A DNA stretch of 64,000 bases from assembly GCA_031289145.1 (NCBI GenBank), contig JAITQA010000067.1, positions 16,603-80,602 on the forward strand, in the 5' to 3' direction. This DNA comes from Dysgonamonadaceae bacterium (lineage in GTDB: Bacteria > Bacteroidota > Bacteroidia > Bacteroidales > Azobacteroidaceae). Of this stretch, positions 18,820 to 27,986 are shown in pieces. Under the pieces are notes generated by a model that was given only the letters and a program-made list of their open reading frames with translations, made no database searches and was not told where the DNA came from. Positions within the stretch are counted from its first letter, which is position 1. Every line of letters starts with the position of its first letter. Made by a program: the position numbers and the translations under genes.

Positions 18820-19932
18820 TCAGCAATCGTATAATTCGGCCAATTCAGGCCTTATGGCGCTGGTTGTAAATTTTTCTTTTACCCGACGAATGGCATTTGC
18901 CCCTAATTTTTGCCGCAAATCGGTATCTGAGAGTAATGTATTGATGGCCTCCGCCAGAGCCGTAGCATTGGCATTCTCGCACTCCAAGCCGGTTTCGCCG
19001 TTCGGACAGACCCAGTTCACCCCCGAATCGGGAATAGTAAAAGTAACGGCCGGAAGACCACAATACATGGCTTCCGCCAAAGCAATACCAAAAGCTTCGT
19101 TCCTTGTAATTGATGGAAAGACAAATATATCAGCGGCATACAGATAATGTCGTAAAGTATCTTCCGATAAACGCCCGATAAAATACAGGGATGAAATCAT
19201 AGCGCTTTGTTCCAACTGTTTGCTCAAAGGGCCTTTCCCGGCAATCACCACTACCGCACCGGACGCAATGAAAGGAGCAGCTTCAATCAAATACCTAAAT
19301 CCTTTGTACGGCACATGCCGACCGAAAGTAAAAATTATTTTTTTACCGGCATAAAAGCGTTTGATGGCTGCAATTTTTTCATCATCCCCTACTCTTTTCC
19401 GCAATTTACGTTCATCTACCGTATTGGGTATGACGATCAATTTATCAGACCAAGGAAGCAATGGCTTTGAACCCGGAATATAAGTCGGACTGGTCGCCAC
19501 GATTTTATCTGCCCGCTTCAGCAAACGCTTTTCGATAGGAGCGTAAAAGACATGCAAAAGCCCCTGTTCGATAATATCGGAATGCCAGTGAACAATCAAG
19601 CGTACATTTTTGGGTAACAATAGTAATAAATATACACTACCCAGCGGATTAGGCGTATGAAAATGAACAATATCCGGTTTGAATTTCCGGAAAATCTTCT
19701 TCAATTCGTGGAAATAGGAAAAGGAAAGCGATTGACTGAAAAGTTTTTTCCAAACCCCGCAGCGCATTATTTCCACACCTTCGTAGAAATCTTTTTCAGT
19801 GAATTTCCTGTCGTTGAAACAAATAACCTGATGATTGTAGGCTTGCGTTCCGGAGATAATACTGTGGCAAACATCCTCTATTCCCCCGATATGGGGGAGA
19901 TAATAGTTCGGTATGTGAAGAATTTTTTTCAT
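18820..19932 (-). CDS. Glycosyltransferase family 4 protein
   Basis: The 370-residue protein has a GT-B fold of the GT4 type. It begins KKILHIPNYYLPHIGGIEDV, with the glycine-rich acceptor loop, has DIVHFHTPNPLG in the first half, and has ITRNEAFGIALAEAMYCGLP in the second half, holding the EX7E pair that binds the nucleotide sugar. No signal peptide or membrane segment is present, so it is a cytoplasmic retaining transferase. It follows the EPS operon on the same strand, but a 208-base gap with its own -7 box separates it, so it may be expressed apart. Confidence 0.92.
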   Translation of the reverse strand: MKKILHIPNYYLPHIGGIEDVCHSIISGTQAYNHQVICFNDRKFTEKDFYEGVEIMRCGVWKKLFSQSLSFSYFHELKKIFRKFKPDIVHFHTPNPLGSVYLLLLLPKNVRLIVHWHSDIIEQGLLHVFYAPIEKRLLKRADKIVATSPTYIPGSKPLLPWSDKLIVIPNTVDERKLRKRVGDDEKIAAIKRFYAGKKIIFTFGRHVPYKGFRYLIEAAPFIASGAVVVIAGKGPLSKQLEQSAMISSLYFIGRLSEDTLRHYLYAADIFVFPSITRNEAFGIALAEAMYCGLPAVTFTIPDSGVNWVCPNGETGLECENANATALAEAINTLLSDTDLRQKLGANAIRRVKEKFTTSAIRPELAELYDC

Positions 19933-20050
19933 ATAAATCGTTTATAATATTTTTCATCGGCAAAATCCAATCAAGAACCATACCTGTGACTTCCATCACT
20001 CAAGACTCAAGCAATTCCCTGTCGCAATTTGCTCTTCGTCAAACACGATT

Positions 20051-20058
20051 CAAAGGTA
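20051..20058 (-). promoter_or_regulatory. -7 box upstream of the last glycosyltransferase gene
   Basis: TACCTTTG on the minus strand, about 120 bases before the ATG at 19932. No -33 TTTG at the right distance. The remainder of the 208-base gap 19933-20140 shows nothing else I can support. Confidence 0.35.
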
Positions 20059-20140
20059 TAAAAAAAATCATTTTCTTCCTAATCCAATTATCTTTGGTAT
20101 AAATAATTCCTGTTGTAACTTAATAGTAGTTAAAGTAAAA

Positions 20141-21241
20141 TCACTCTTTAAACAAAAAAAGGATCAACTCATCCCAATTCCGGGTATATGGTTTTTTGTA
20201 AACAATGGCTTTTGTCTCATCATATATCAATTTTTTATAGATGAATTGTTCCATAAAGTCAGCCAACTGTGCAGCATTATCCGGATCGAAAAATTTTGCT
20301 TTATCATACGCTCCAAGCGTTTCTTTTGCATAAGGAAGATCTGAAATCAATACGGCCAAATGATAGGCTTTTGCCTCCGTTACAGGCAATCCCCAAGATT
20401 CGATTTTTGATGGAAATAACAAACAATCTGCATTTTGATAATAAGATTCAACTTCTTCCGGCTTCAAAAAGCCTACAAATCGAATATTTTTCAACTGTTT
20501 ATAATCTCTTACAATACCTTTGGCATACCGATTCTCCGTTCCATTAAAAGTGAATACTATTTCAAAATCGTGTATATTTTTCTTTTCAAGCAGGGCTGCG
20601 GCCTTACAAATCACTTCGAAATTTTTGTGAATCATGGGTGTTGCCGGATAGAAAAAGACCCATTTTTTATGAATATCCGCTTGTTTTTCCTGTTTTTCAA
20701 ACGGAATGATATTTTCCGAAACAGGCAAAGAAACAACTACATTATTGATGGCAAACTTTTGTTCGAAAGCCTCTCTGAACCATTCCTGCTGGACAATCAC
20801 ATAATCATTTTTCTTTATATTTATGCTATGTATCCATTTGGAGAATACGCTGAACATAAAAATCCCCGGTTGAATAAAAAGCCCTCTTAAACCGGCCTTG
20901 TAAAAAGAAAAAGTGTTGTGACAATAAACCATGCGTTGCTTTGCTATGACATTGGGCGTCGTATCATGGAGTGAAAACCAACAGTCTGGTTTTAATTGCT
21001 TGGACAGTTTTTTAAAGCCGATATACTCATAATAGAGGCGGTAAAGCCAGGATTTTCGCGATTTCGGATAGGAAATATACCGTACATTGGCGTATTCCGG
21101 ATATTGTTTTTCGTTGTGAACCAGCGCTATTATCCGGAAATCGTTCCCGGCAAAAGCAGACAGGGAATCGATACAATCTTTCATAATTTTGAGCGTACCT
21201 CCCCTAAACAAATTAACCCCGGATACAACGATTGTTTTCAT
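20141..21241 (-). CDS. Glycosyltransferase family 4 protein (EPS locus)
   Basis: The 366-residue protein starts MKTIVVSGVNLFRGGTLKIM, the GT4 N-terminal loop. The C-terminal half has NADCLLFPSKIESWGLPVTEA, with the EX7E-type pair, and the donor-binding VFFYPATPMIHKNFEVICKAA. It is the last gene of the tightly packed EPS run. Its ATG lies inside the end of the preceding glycosyltransferase gene (29-base overlap), so translation is probably coupled. Donor and acceptor are unknown. Confidence 0.91.
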   Translation of the reverse strand: MKTIVVSGVNLFRGGTLKIMKDCIDSLSAFAGNDFRIIALVHNEKQYPEYANVRYISYPKSRKSWLYRLYYEYIGFKKLSKQLKPDCWFSLHDTTPNVIAKQRMVYCHNTFSFYKAGLRGLFIQPGIFMFSVFSKWIHSINIKKNDYVIVQQEWFREAFEQKFAINNVVVSLPVSENIIPFEKQEKQADIHKKWVFFYPATPMIHKNFEVICKAAALLEKKNIHDFEIVFTFNGTENRYAKGIVRDYKQLKNIRFVGFLKPEEVESYYQNADCLLFPSKIESWGLPVTEAKAYHLAVLISDLPYAKETLGAYDKAKFFDPDNAAQLADFMEQFIYKKLIYDETKAIVYKKPYTRNWDELILFLFKE

Positions 21242-22391
21242 CTTTCAATTCATTAAATAAACACACCCAATGTTCCATTATCTTATCCACTTCGAAATCT
21301 TTAGCTCTTTCTCTCGCCGCTTTACTCATTGCAGTCCTCAAATCGACAGATTCAATGAGTTGGTTTATTTTTACAGACAAGGTAGCGGTGTCCCCTGTTT
21401 GAACAAGAAAACCATTTACGCCGTCGGTTATTATGTCTTTCGGGCCACAGGGTGCATCAAAAGCTACCGGCGGCAAGCCAAAAGACATTCCTTCCACGAT
21501 AACCATTCCAAAAGAATCAAGGTATCGTGAAGGAAAAACCAACAAAGAATACGCCGGATATACATGCTCAATATCAGCAACAGGCGCTTGTATTTCTATT
21601 ACGGAATCCAATCCCTTGTTCAGAATCAATTGCGATAAAACTTCTTTTTGATTTCCTTTCCCTAAAATAGTCAGTTTCCAATCCGGATGTTTTTCATATA
21701 CGGCTTTCCATGCTTCAATCAACAGGTCAAAGCCCTTCTCAAAAGCCAACCTTCCTACTGCAATTGTTTTCTTATTTTCTAATGAAGACGTAACTTGCGG
21801 ATAAAAAGGCAAAGGGTTGGGAATTACTACTATATTGGGGGTATTTTTCCAGTAGGAGCGTTCTTCTTCCGTAAGCACAACCAATCTGGAAAGTTTACGG
21901 CATTTCCGCTTAAAATTATAGTTAATCAATTTCCCTATCAGATTGGGAACATAGGAAGTGTACAATTTTTGCGTCATTAATTTGCGGAAATCTCCCGGAA
22001 AATGAAGCTCTCCTATTTTAATGCTTCCGTCTTTCAATTGATTGATAAATTCAATATCCAATCCGCTTAAGGTAGAAATCGTAATATCGGGTTTAATTTC
22101 AAATAGCAATTTGCCGAGTTTCTTTTTATATGCTTTGATTTTGAAAAAGCGGGTTACTATTTTTTGAAAATAAGATTCCGTATCAAAATTTTTACCTATC
22201 CCAATATCTAAATGATAAAGATGAACCTTTTCCGACAAAGGATAGAAAACAGGACGACCCAACTGTTCCGTAGTTACAATGGAAACATCGTAATTACATT
22301 TCTCAGCCAGGTAATTAGCTTTAATAGTAGTTACCCTTTCCATTCCGGCAGGATTATAAAGGCCACCTGGTAATAAATACAGTATTTTCAC
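21213..22391 (-). CDS. Glycosyltransferase family 4 protein (EPS locus)
   Basis: The 392-residue protein is a clear GT4 member. MKILYLLPGGLYNPAGMERV is the acceptor loop, NKKTIAVGRLAFEKGFDLLI starts the donor domain, and YLDSFGMVIVEGMSFGLPPV carries the nucleotide-sugar site (an Asp replaces the first Glu of EX7E). AFDAPCGPKDIITDGVNGFL is typical of GalNAc/Gal-type GT4 enzymes such as those of the WsaF/AmsD group. It starts 3 bases after the Wzy stop and adds one sugar of the repeat unit on the cytoplasmic face of the membrane. Confidence 0.92.
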   Translation of the reverse strand: MKILYLLPGGLYNPAGMERVTTIKANYLAEKCNYDVSIVTTEQLGRPVFYPLSEKVHLYHLDIGIGKNFDTESYFQKIVTRFFKIKAYKKKLGKLLFEIKPDITISTLSGLDIEFINQLKDGSIKIGELHFPGDFRKLMTQKLYTSYVPNLIGKLINYNFKRKCRKLSRLVVLTEEERSYWKNTPNIVVIPNPLPFYPQVTSSLENKKTIAVGRLAFEKGFDLLIEAWKAVYEKHPDWKLTILGKGNQKEVLSQLILNKGLDSVIEIQAPVADIEHVYPAYSLLVFPSRYLDSFGMVIVEGMSFGLPPVAFDAPCGPKDIITDGVNGFLVQTGDTATLSVKINQLIESVDLRTAMSKAARERAKDFEVDKIMEHWVCLFNELKDENNRCIRG

Positions 22392-22394
22392 CGG

Positions 22395-23699
22395 TTAAAT
22401 CTTATTTAAGTAATTTTCTTCTCCTTTCCAATAATATTTTATCAAATAGGCACATCCTATTAAGAGATACAAAACTTCAATAATATGTAAAGTCCCTATA
22501 GAGGGTGATTTATATTCTAATATAAATATATAGGCAAATAAAAATAAAAAGCAGACAAAATCTATTCGATCATCATCATCCTTGCCTTGCCTGGTAATAA
22601 ATAAGGGCGCCCGAAAATACAAGAACTGATAAATAACCAGAAAAAGAAGATAAAAAATACCGCCAAACAAGAGATGGTTCATATAGCCGGCATCAGTGTG
22701 TCCATAATTTGCAACTTGGTGACTAGCAACGCCATGCCCTCTCAATAAAGTATCATCGTTCAAGTTAAAGTAGTGCGCCTCCAGCGCATCGGACGATGAT
22801 GTTCTGATTTCGCCATAATCTATATAATTATAATACATTTCAAACGCAAAAGGGAATAAGTCTTCTGTAAATGCCGTACGCTGCACCGGAGACAGGATAT
22901 AATAAAACGTCACAAACAAAATAGCAATTACAATTGCTGCCCTCCATACTATTTTTTTTAAGAGGTTTACAATTTTACGCCATGAAAAAATAAGATAGAA
23001 AACAAGGCCGATAAGCAAACCGGTAAATCCTGTTCTACCCGAAAGAGAAATACCCATAAAAAGCAGAAACATAACTACATAACCTTTCCATCCAGAAATA
23101 TAATGCGAGTCTTCTTTCAGTTGCATTCGGAAAAACAGAATACTGGCAATGCCATAAGCAGCCGGAAGTTCAAAAAAGATACTTCCACACAAAGCATAAG
23201 CCCGGAATCGGTCAATATTATACGCATTATTCGTAATGAATGCTTGAAATTCGGGACGTTTCATATCAAAGAGAAAATCACCCACTGAGGGCACCAAAAA
23301 ACCGGTCAAGTGAATAGCGCCCTGTAAAGCAAATGTATAACAAATAATTTGAATTGCATCGTCAAATGCATTTGATTCTCTTTCCAATAATAAAGGTAGC
23401 GCATAAACTAAGCAAACCAACATATATCCCTGCAAAATAAGGCGTTTCAAAAATGTAGAAAGAATTTCCTCTCCATGAACAACTGAAATAAGCGCGGTTA
23501 TAAATGCAATTAAAAGGGTGGCTATCAATAAAATCACATTATACCGGAAGGTAAAATAAGTGAAAGGTATTGATTTCCGAATAAAAAAATAGTAAAAACT
23601 ACATACAATTATAGCAAAAGTACAAGAATAATACAGAATCGGAAATTCAAAATTGAAAATAATCAAAAACAATACGATAACTTTTAATAATAATTTCAT
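22395..23699 (-). CDS. O-antigen/EPS polymerase, Wzy-like
   Basis: A 434-residue polytopic membrane protein with about 11-12 hydrophobic segments and a large periplasmic loop in the second half (about residues 275-345, EDLFPFAFEMYYNYIDYGEI to HGVASHQVANYGHTDAGYMN). This is the pattern of Wzy polymerases and WaaL ligases; primary sequence conservation is always low in these families. The stretch FMGISLSGRTGFTGLLIGLV resembles the Wzy_C signature. Its place among glycosyltransferases favours Wzy, which joins repeat units on undecaprenyl carrier at the periplasmic face. No flippase gene is seen nearby. Confidence 0.75.
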   Translation of the reverse strand: MKLLLKVIVLFLIIFNFEFPILYYSCTFAIIVCSFYYFFIRKSIPFTYFTFRYNVILLIATLLIAFITALISVVHGEEILSTFLKRLILQGYMLVCLVYALPLLLERESNAFDDAIQIICYTFALQGAIHLTGFLVPSVGDFLFDMKRPEFQAFITNNAYNIDRFRAYALCGSIFFELPAAYGIASILFFRMQLKEDSHYISGWKGYVVMFLLFMGISLSGRTGFTGLLIGLVFYLIFSWRKIVNLLKKIVWRAAIVIAILFVTFYYILSPVQRTAFTEDLFPFAFEMYYNYIDYGEIRTSSSDALEAHYFNLNDDTLLRGHGVASHQVANYGHTDAGYMNHLLFGGIFYLLFLVIYQFLYFRAPLFITRQGKDDDDRIDFVCFLFLFAYIFILEYKSPSIGTLHIIEVLYLLIGCAYLIKYYWKGEENYLNKI

Positions 23700-23718
23700 T
23701 GGTAATAAAATTTACAAT

Positions 23719-24456
23719 CTATTTTTTCTTAAGCCATAAAAATTTCATCCCTACTTTTCCCAAATGAAGCAGTAGCACTTTAAGTAACGGAAATCTAAAT
23801 TGATGAGAATCTCCCTCTTTTATAATTTCATACCCACATTTGTCAATTATGCGTTTCCACTGCTTTTCAGATCGGAAACACACACCGGTACCAGCGGTAT
23901 TCGCCCCAAAACGTTTTATTATTTTTGCCCCTCTTTTACTGGAAGTCAAGGTAAAAATAAGAAAACTCGCCAGGCCGTCAAAAATCAGACCATTGTATAT
24001 ATCCTCCATGATATAGATCACACCATTCTCGGAAAGCAATGGCCTAAGATTGTTTAAGGTATTTACAACATTCTGATAAGTAGATTTATAACTGTTTCCT
24101 ACAAAATGATGCAATACCAAATTCAGAAAAATCACATCAAATTTTTTATCCTGAAACAAGGTCGTGACATTTTCTACCGAATCACAGATAATGGTCTTAT
24201 TTTCCCGAATTTCGTTGAGTGCAACCAAATACTCCGAATTGTCCAATAAAACGGCCGATGCTTGTGGAAAACTAGCTAAAACTTTGTCGCAAAAGACACC
24301 GTTACCGCCACCTATATCCAAAAAACAAAACACTCCCGCAGGAAAAAAGGCCGATAAGTATTCCTTCAAATCCGTCCAGTCTTTCCCTTCTATATAATCC
24401 GTATCAAAATCTTTTACCTGTTGCTCATCCAACTTTTTAATGACTTCCATAAGCAA
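23719..24456 (-). CDS. SAM-dependent class I methyltransferase
   Basis: The 245-residue protein has a Rossmann methyltransferase core: FLDIGGGNGVFCDKVLASF (motif I), then SAVLLDNSEY with the ribose-binding acidic residue, IICDSVENVT, and FDVIFLNLVLHHFVG (motif IV region). The C-terminal third is basic and hydrophobic. Start could be the ATG at 24456 or the in-frame ATG two codons later. In an EPS operon it most likely methylates a sugar hydroxyl or an acyl substituent; it may instead act on the product of the nearby carrier-protein genes. Confidence 0.83.
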   Translation of the reverse strand: MLMEVIKKLDEQQVKDFDTDYIEGKDWTDLKEYLSAFFPAGVFCFLDIGGGNGVFCDKVLASFPQASAVLLDNSEYLVALNEIRENKTIICDSVENVTTLFQDKKFDVIFLNLVLHHFVGNSYKSTYQNVVNTLNNLRPLLSENGVIYIMEDIYNGLIFDGLASFLIFTLTSSKRGAKIIKRFGANTAGTGVCFRSEKQWKRIIDKCGYEIIKEGDSHQFRFPLLKVLLLHLGKVGMKFLWLKKK

Positions 24457-24460
24457 ATAT

Positions 24461-25387
24461 TTATTTCCAATATTTATAATCTTTTTTCCAATAAAAAAAT
24501 AGTTTCAAAAATCCTTTTATGTAATTTTTAAATACAAACCCGTCCAAATAAAACCGGTTTAATTTCAAAAAATGCAATGCGCCTTTTTTATATTGCCTTG
24601 ACAAAATATTGAAAGAAAAAGAACTTCGTCTTGACAAAATTTTTCTTGCTAATTTCGGATCTATTTTATCTTCCCAATATTGCAAAACATCCCAAATAGC
24701 ATAACTCATTTTCAGCGAATCAGTGGTAATATTAGCGCCATGCCACCTGTAGTAGGCAAAATAGTCATCCAAATAACATATTTTGTATTGATAGCTTATT
24801 TTAAGCCATAAATCCAAATCCTCTACAATCGTATTTTCATTGTAGCCGCCAAATTCATCTAACACTGACCGCTTTAACATGACTGATCCTGATGGGATAC
24901 AATCACTTTCAATCAAAGCCTCAAATTTAACACTTTCAATCGGATCTTTTACCGGGTCAATAATAACAAAGTCTTCAATTATCCGGCTCTCTTCATCCAC
25001 CATATAGACCTTTCCGAAAGTAAGCGCATATTCCGGATGACTTTCCATATAAGCAACCTGTTTCTCAATTCTGTCCAAAGCCATATAATCATCCGAAGCT
25101 GAACCTGCTATATATTTACCATGTGCATACGTATTGATGGCTTTATTCATGGTCTTGGAAAGCCCCATATTCGACTGAAACGCCAGAATGAAACCATACT
25201 CCGCCTGTAGTTTCCGCAGAATCTCCGGCGAACGGTCCTTCGAACCGTCATCAATCACGATCAATTCGATATGCTTATAGGTCTGATTCACAATACTCAA
25301 AATACATTCTTCAATATATTTTTCGTGATTATACGAAGGAACTATAATCGAAACCAATGGGCTATTATGTATCGTATTATCGCTCAT
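24461..25387 (-). CDS. Glycosyltransferase family 2 protein
   Basis: The 308-residue inverting GT-A transferase has PLVSIIVPSYNHEKYIEECI at the start, IVIDDGSKDRSPEIL and ASASDDYMALDRIEKQ (nucleotide and metal binding), and IVEDLDLWLKISYQYKI with the ED motif near residue 190 that supplies the catalytic base. The closing FFYWKKDYKYW part is basic and aromatic, fitting membrane association. One base separates it from the upstream gene. Confidence 0.93.
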   Translation of the reverse strand: MSDNTIHNSPLVSIIVPSYNHEKYIEECILSIVNQTYKHIELIVIDDGSKDRSPEILRKLQAEYGFILAFQSNMGLSKTMNKAINTYAHGKYIAGSASDDYMALDRIEKQVAYMESHPEYALTFGKVYMVDEESRIIEDFVIIDPVKDPIESVKFEALIESDCIPSGSVMLKRSVLDEFGGYNENTIVEDLDLWLKISYQYKICYLDDYFAYYRWHGANITTDSLKMSYAIWDVLQYWEDKIDPKLARKILSRRSSFSFNILSRQYKKGALHFLKLNRFYLDGFVFKNYIKGFLKLFFYWKKDYKYWK

Positions 25388-25388
25388 A

Positions 25389-26291
25389 TCAATTTATTAA
25401 AGCAAATTCATTCATCTCGCTCGCCGGCCACCAATTTGCATATTCATACGGTGCATTGATAACCGATACCTTTATTGCAGGATTGAAGATCACTGAACAA
25501 TCGCTCAAAAATGAGGCGGTCTTCAGCAGATAATGGCAACGCGACAAAATCAGACAATTAACAATGGCATCGTGGTTGATGACCACTTTAGAATTGCCTT
25601 CTTTCAAATGAATCTGCGTTCCGTCTTCAGACCGTATCGAATCTTCCCTGAAAATTACAGGTACGCCAAACACCGATCCAGCCATGTTTTGTAATACTTT
25701 CTCATCATCCGTTGAAACGAATATCAACTCGACCCCGGTGCTTTTAGCTACTATTTTCTTTATCCGCTCAATCAAATTATCAAATTGAACAGCAGGCGCT
25801 TCACTTATCTTGTCCGTACCCCGGTAATGAACGCCCAGTATCTGTTTGTCGGCAAAAAAGCGACTTGTGAACGAATCAACTTCGTCCAATATATTTTGAT
25901 TGAAACCTAAATACTTATCAAATAAACTTTTAGCCATATCAAGCCGCAAGCGTTTATGATAATTTTTCCATATCAAATCGCTGGTATCCTCTATGGAAGT
26001 AAACTTGAGATTTTCATAAACAGATGCAGGCAACTGTTTGTAATAAAACAATTCCTTGAAATAATCCGTATGGTTTTTCTTCTCTTTGTAATTAAATTTA
26101 ACCACCGGAACATAAGCCATAGTATCACAATACAGCAATATTTCAAGCATATTCACAATTCTCGCACCCAATCCCATATTTAATGTATCAATATCAATCG
26201 CATAGTATCCGTTTTTCAATCTACGCTTTATCAGTATCGATTTAATAAATCTGCGAAACTGTCTTTTCCCTTTTGATAAAAAAGAATACAT
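25389..26291 (-). CDS. Fucosyltransferase-like GT-B protein (HxRGTD motif)
   Basis: The 300-residue protein has the peptide ILGVHYRGTDKISEAP (residues 151-166). HxRxxD in this position is the donor-binding signature of the superfamily of alpha-1,2, alpha-1,6 (NodZ) and protein O-fucosyltransferases. IFVSTDDEKVLQNM and LILSRCHYLLKTASFLSDCS match its second and third motifs. The basic N-terminus (FRRFIKSILIKRRLK) may contact the membrane. The donor may be GDP-fucose, but none of the GDP-fucose synthesis genes is in the window. The stop codon and the start of the next gene touch, so it is cotranscribed. Confidence 0.8.
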   Translation of the reverse strand: MYSFLSKGKRQFRRFIKSILIKRRLKNGYYAIDIDTLNMGLGARIVNMLEILLYCDTMAYVPVVKFNYKEKKNHTDYFKELFYYKQLPASVYENLKFTSIEDTSDLIWKNYHKRLRLDMAKSLFDKYLGFNQNILDEVDSFTSRFFADKQILGVHYRGTDKISEAPAVQFDNLIERIKKIVAKSTGVELIFVSTDDEKVLQNMAGSVFGVPVIFREDSIRSEDGTQIHLKEGNSKVVINHDAIVNCLILSRCHYLLKTASFLSDCSVIFNPAIKVSVINAPYEYANWWPASEMNEFALIN

Positions 26292-27406
26292 TATTCATAT
26301 TGATTTAACAATTCAATAACTTTTTCTATTTCGTTCTCTTCCATTACAGGACTTATCGGAAGGCTCAGGACTTCATCATGTATGGTTTCCGTAACCGGGA
26401 AACACTTCTCATTCCATCCTTTGTAAGCCAACTGCTTATAAGGAGGAACAGGATAATGAATCAAAGTCTGTACACCATTGCTTTCCAAATAGGCCTGCAA
26501 CGCATCTCTATTTTTTGTTCTGATTACAAACAAGTGATGCACATGTGCATCCTTATTTTCAGGGAGTAAAGGTAAAATAATTTTTTCATTTTTTATCTTT
26601 TTTGCATAACAATCTGCAATTTTTTTCCGGATTTCATTCTCATTATCCAAGTATTTTAATTTTATGGAAAGAAAAGCAGCCTGAATTTCGTCCATCCGGC
26701 TATTTAAACCCTGATAATCAAATATATATTTTTTTCGGGAACCATAATTTCCCAATGCCCGCACGACAGTTGCCAAATCCTCGTCGTTCGTGCTTACAGC
26801 GCCGGAATCACCCAAAGCGCCCAAGTTCTTTCCCGGATAAAAACTGTTTCCGGCAGCATCGCCCAAACTTCCTGTCCGTTTTTGAAATCCACCGCCGTGA
26901 TAAAAAGCGCCAATTGCCTGGGCGTTGTCCTCAATAATCTTTAACCGGTATTTTGCTGCCAATGATTCGAGTTCTTCCGACCAACAAGTGCGTCCGTACA
27001 GGTGTACAACCAATATCGCTTTCGTTTTAGCGGTAATATGCGCTTCTATATCCGGAATCGACAGATTATACGTGCGAATATCCGGCTCCACAAATACCGG
27101 CTTCAACCGATTATCCGTTATCGCCAAAACAGATGCGATGAATGTATTGGCCGGGACGATCACTTCATCTCCTTCCTGCATGACGCCCATCTCAATATAT
27201 GCTTTCAAAATCAGCCGCAAAGCATCCAAACCGTTGGCACAAGTAATTACTTGAGAAACGCCCAAATAATCGGACAATTCCTGTTCAAAGGCTCTCTCGC
27301 GATCTCCCTGCAAAAACCAACCGGAATCAATCACCTCAGCAGCAACACGTTTCAGTTCAATGGCATATTGAGCATTTACCTTTTGTAAATCTAAAAACTT
27401 TATCAT
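26291..27406 (-). CDS. DegT/DnrJ/EryC1 sugar aminotransferase (FdtB/QdtB-like)
   Basis: The 371-residue PLP enzyme begins MIKFLDLQKVNAQYAIELKR. It carries TCANGLDALRLIL, KIIEDNAQAIGA (the Asp that holds the PLP nitrogen) and NSFYPGKNLGALGDSGAVST, whose Lys binds PLP. Family members transaminate nucleotide-linked keto sugars. Since FdtA-like 3,4-ketoisomerases are encoded in the same operon, the likely substrate is dTDP-3-keto-6-deoxyhexose, giving dTDP-3-amino-3,6-dideoxy-galactose or -glucose (Fuc3N or Qui3N). The rmlA and rmlB genes needed upstream are not in the window. Confidence 0.92.
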   Translation of the reverse strand: MIKFLDLQKVNAQYAIELKRVAAEVIDSGWFLQGDRERAFEQELSDYLGVSQVITCANGLDALRLILKAYIEMGVMQEGDEVIVPANTFIASVLAITDNRLKPVFVEPDIRTYNLSIPDIEAHITAKTKAILVVHLYGRTCWSEELESLAAKYRLKIIEDNAQAIGAFYHGGGFQKRTGSLGDAAGNSFYPGKNLGALGDSGAVSTNDEDLATVVRALGNYGSRKKYIFDYQGLNSRMDEIQAAFLSIKLKYLDNENEIRKKIADCYAKKIKNEKIILPLLPENKDAHVHHLFVIRTKNRDALQAYLESNGVQTLIHYPVPPYKQLAYKGWNEKCFPVTETIHDEVLSLPISPVMEENEIEKVIELLNQYE

Positions 27407-27425
27407 ATCAAAACTAAAAAATCTA

Positions 27426-27986
27426 TCATAAAACAGCTGCTTGCATCACTTTTATACACTGAGAGATATGTTTCTGTTTACCTCGGTTAAAATCATCCGG
27501 ATTGATTTTGTAATAAATATTTTGTTCATCTGTCTTTATCACCTCCGGACTAAAAGATTTTACATACCGGTGCGTAGTATTATCCCGCCGGGCATCGCTA
27601 AACTCTATTTTTTTTTCCAAAAATTCAAATCCGATTTCACTGCTGATAATATTGCCCAATACCGAAGCGCCCAATACGGCGTCCGGCGAAAACACCCAGC
27701 TCCCTTGCGTAAAAGTATCTTCCGTTATGTCATAAATTCTGGCCAAACCCAAGGCTTGATTCTTTATCGAAAACAAAAAATAGTAGTCTAAACCTGCTGC
27801 TTCTCGTAATTTATAATCACGTATCCACTGTTTTTGCTCTGCTATGTCCGGAGACGTATAATGAATATGTCTACTTAAACGGGGATCCGTACGCAAAGAA
27901 ACAATAAATTCGGCGTCCTCTTCCGCTACAAGCCTGACTTGCAAGCCATAGCGCTCTAATGTGAAATTTTCCGGGAGTTTCTTCAT
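27426..27986 (-). CDS. GNAT-family N-acyltransferase, probable amino-sugar acylase
   Basis: I start this 186-residue gene at the ATG at 27986, which overlaps the SDR stop by one base (TAATG); the frame is open further up, inside the SDR gene. The fold is that of RimJ/RimL-type GNAT proteins: LVAEEDAEFIVSLRTDPRLS, then LGLARIYDITEDTFTQGSWV and the helix-3 region VLGASVLGNIISSEIGFEFL. Enzymes of this kind (WecD, PseH) acylate the amino group of nucleotide sugars. Canonical FdtC and QdtC are hexapeptide-repeat enzymes instead, so this may be a replacement that takes its acyl group from one of the carrier proteins encoded just upstream. Confidence 0.8.
   Translation of the reverse strand: MKKLPENFTLERYGLQVRLVAEEDAEFIVSLRTDPRLSRHIHYTSPDIAEQKQWIRDYKLREAAGLDYYFLFSIKNQALGLARIYDITEDTFTQGSWVFSPDAVLGASVLGNIISSEIGFEFLEKKIEFSDARRDNTTHRYVKSFSPEVIKTDEQNIYYKINPDDFNRGKQKHISQCIKVMQAAVL

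Noticed and set aside
22395..23699. O-antigen ligase WaaL instead of Wzy
   Set aside because: The two families look alike in hydrophobic pattern. Placement among EPS glycosyltransferases with Wza and Wzc genes favours the polymerase, but ligase is not fully excluded.
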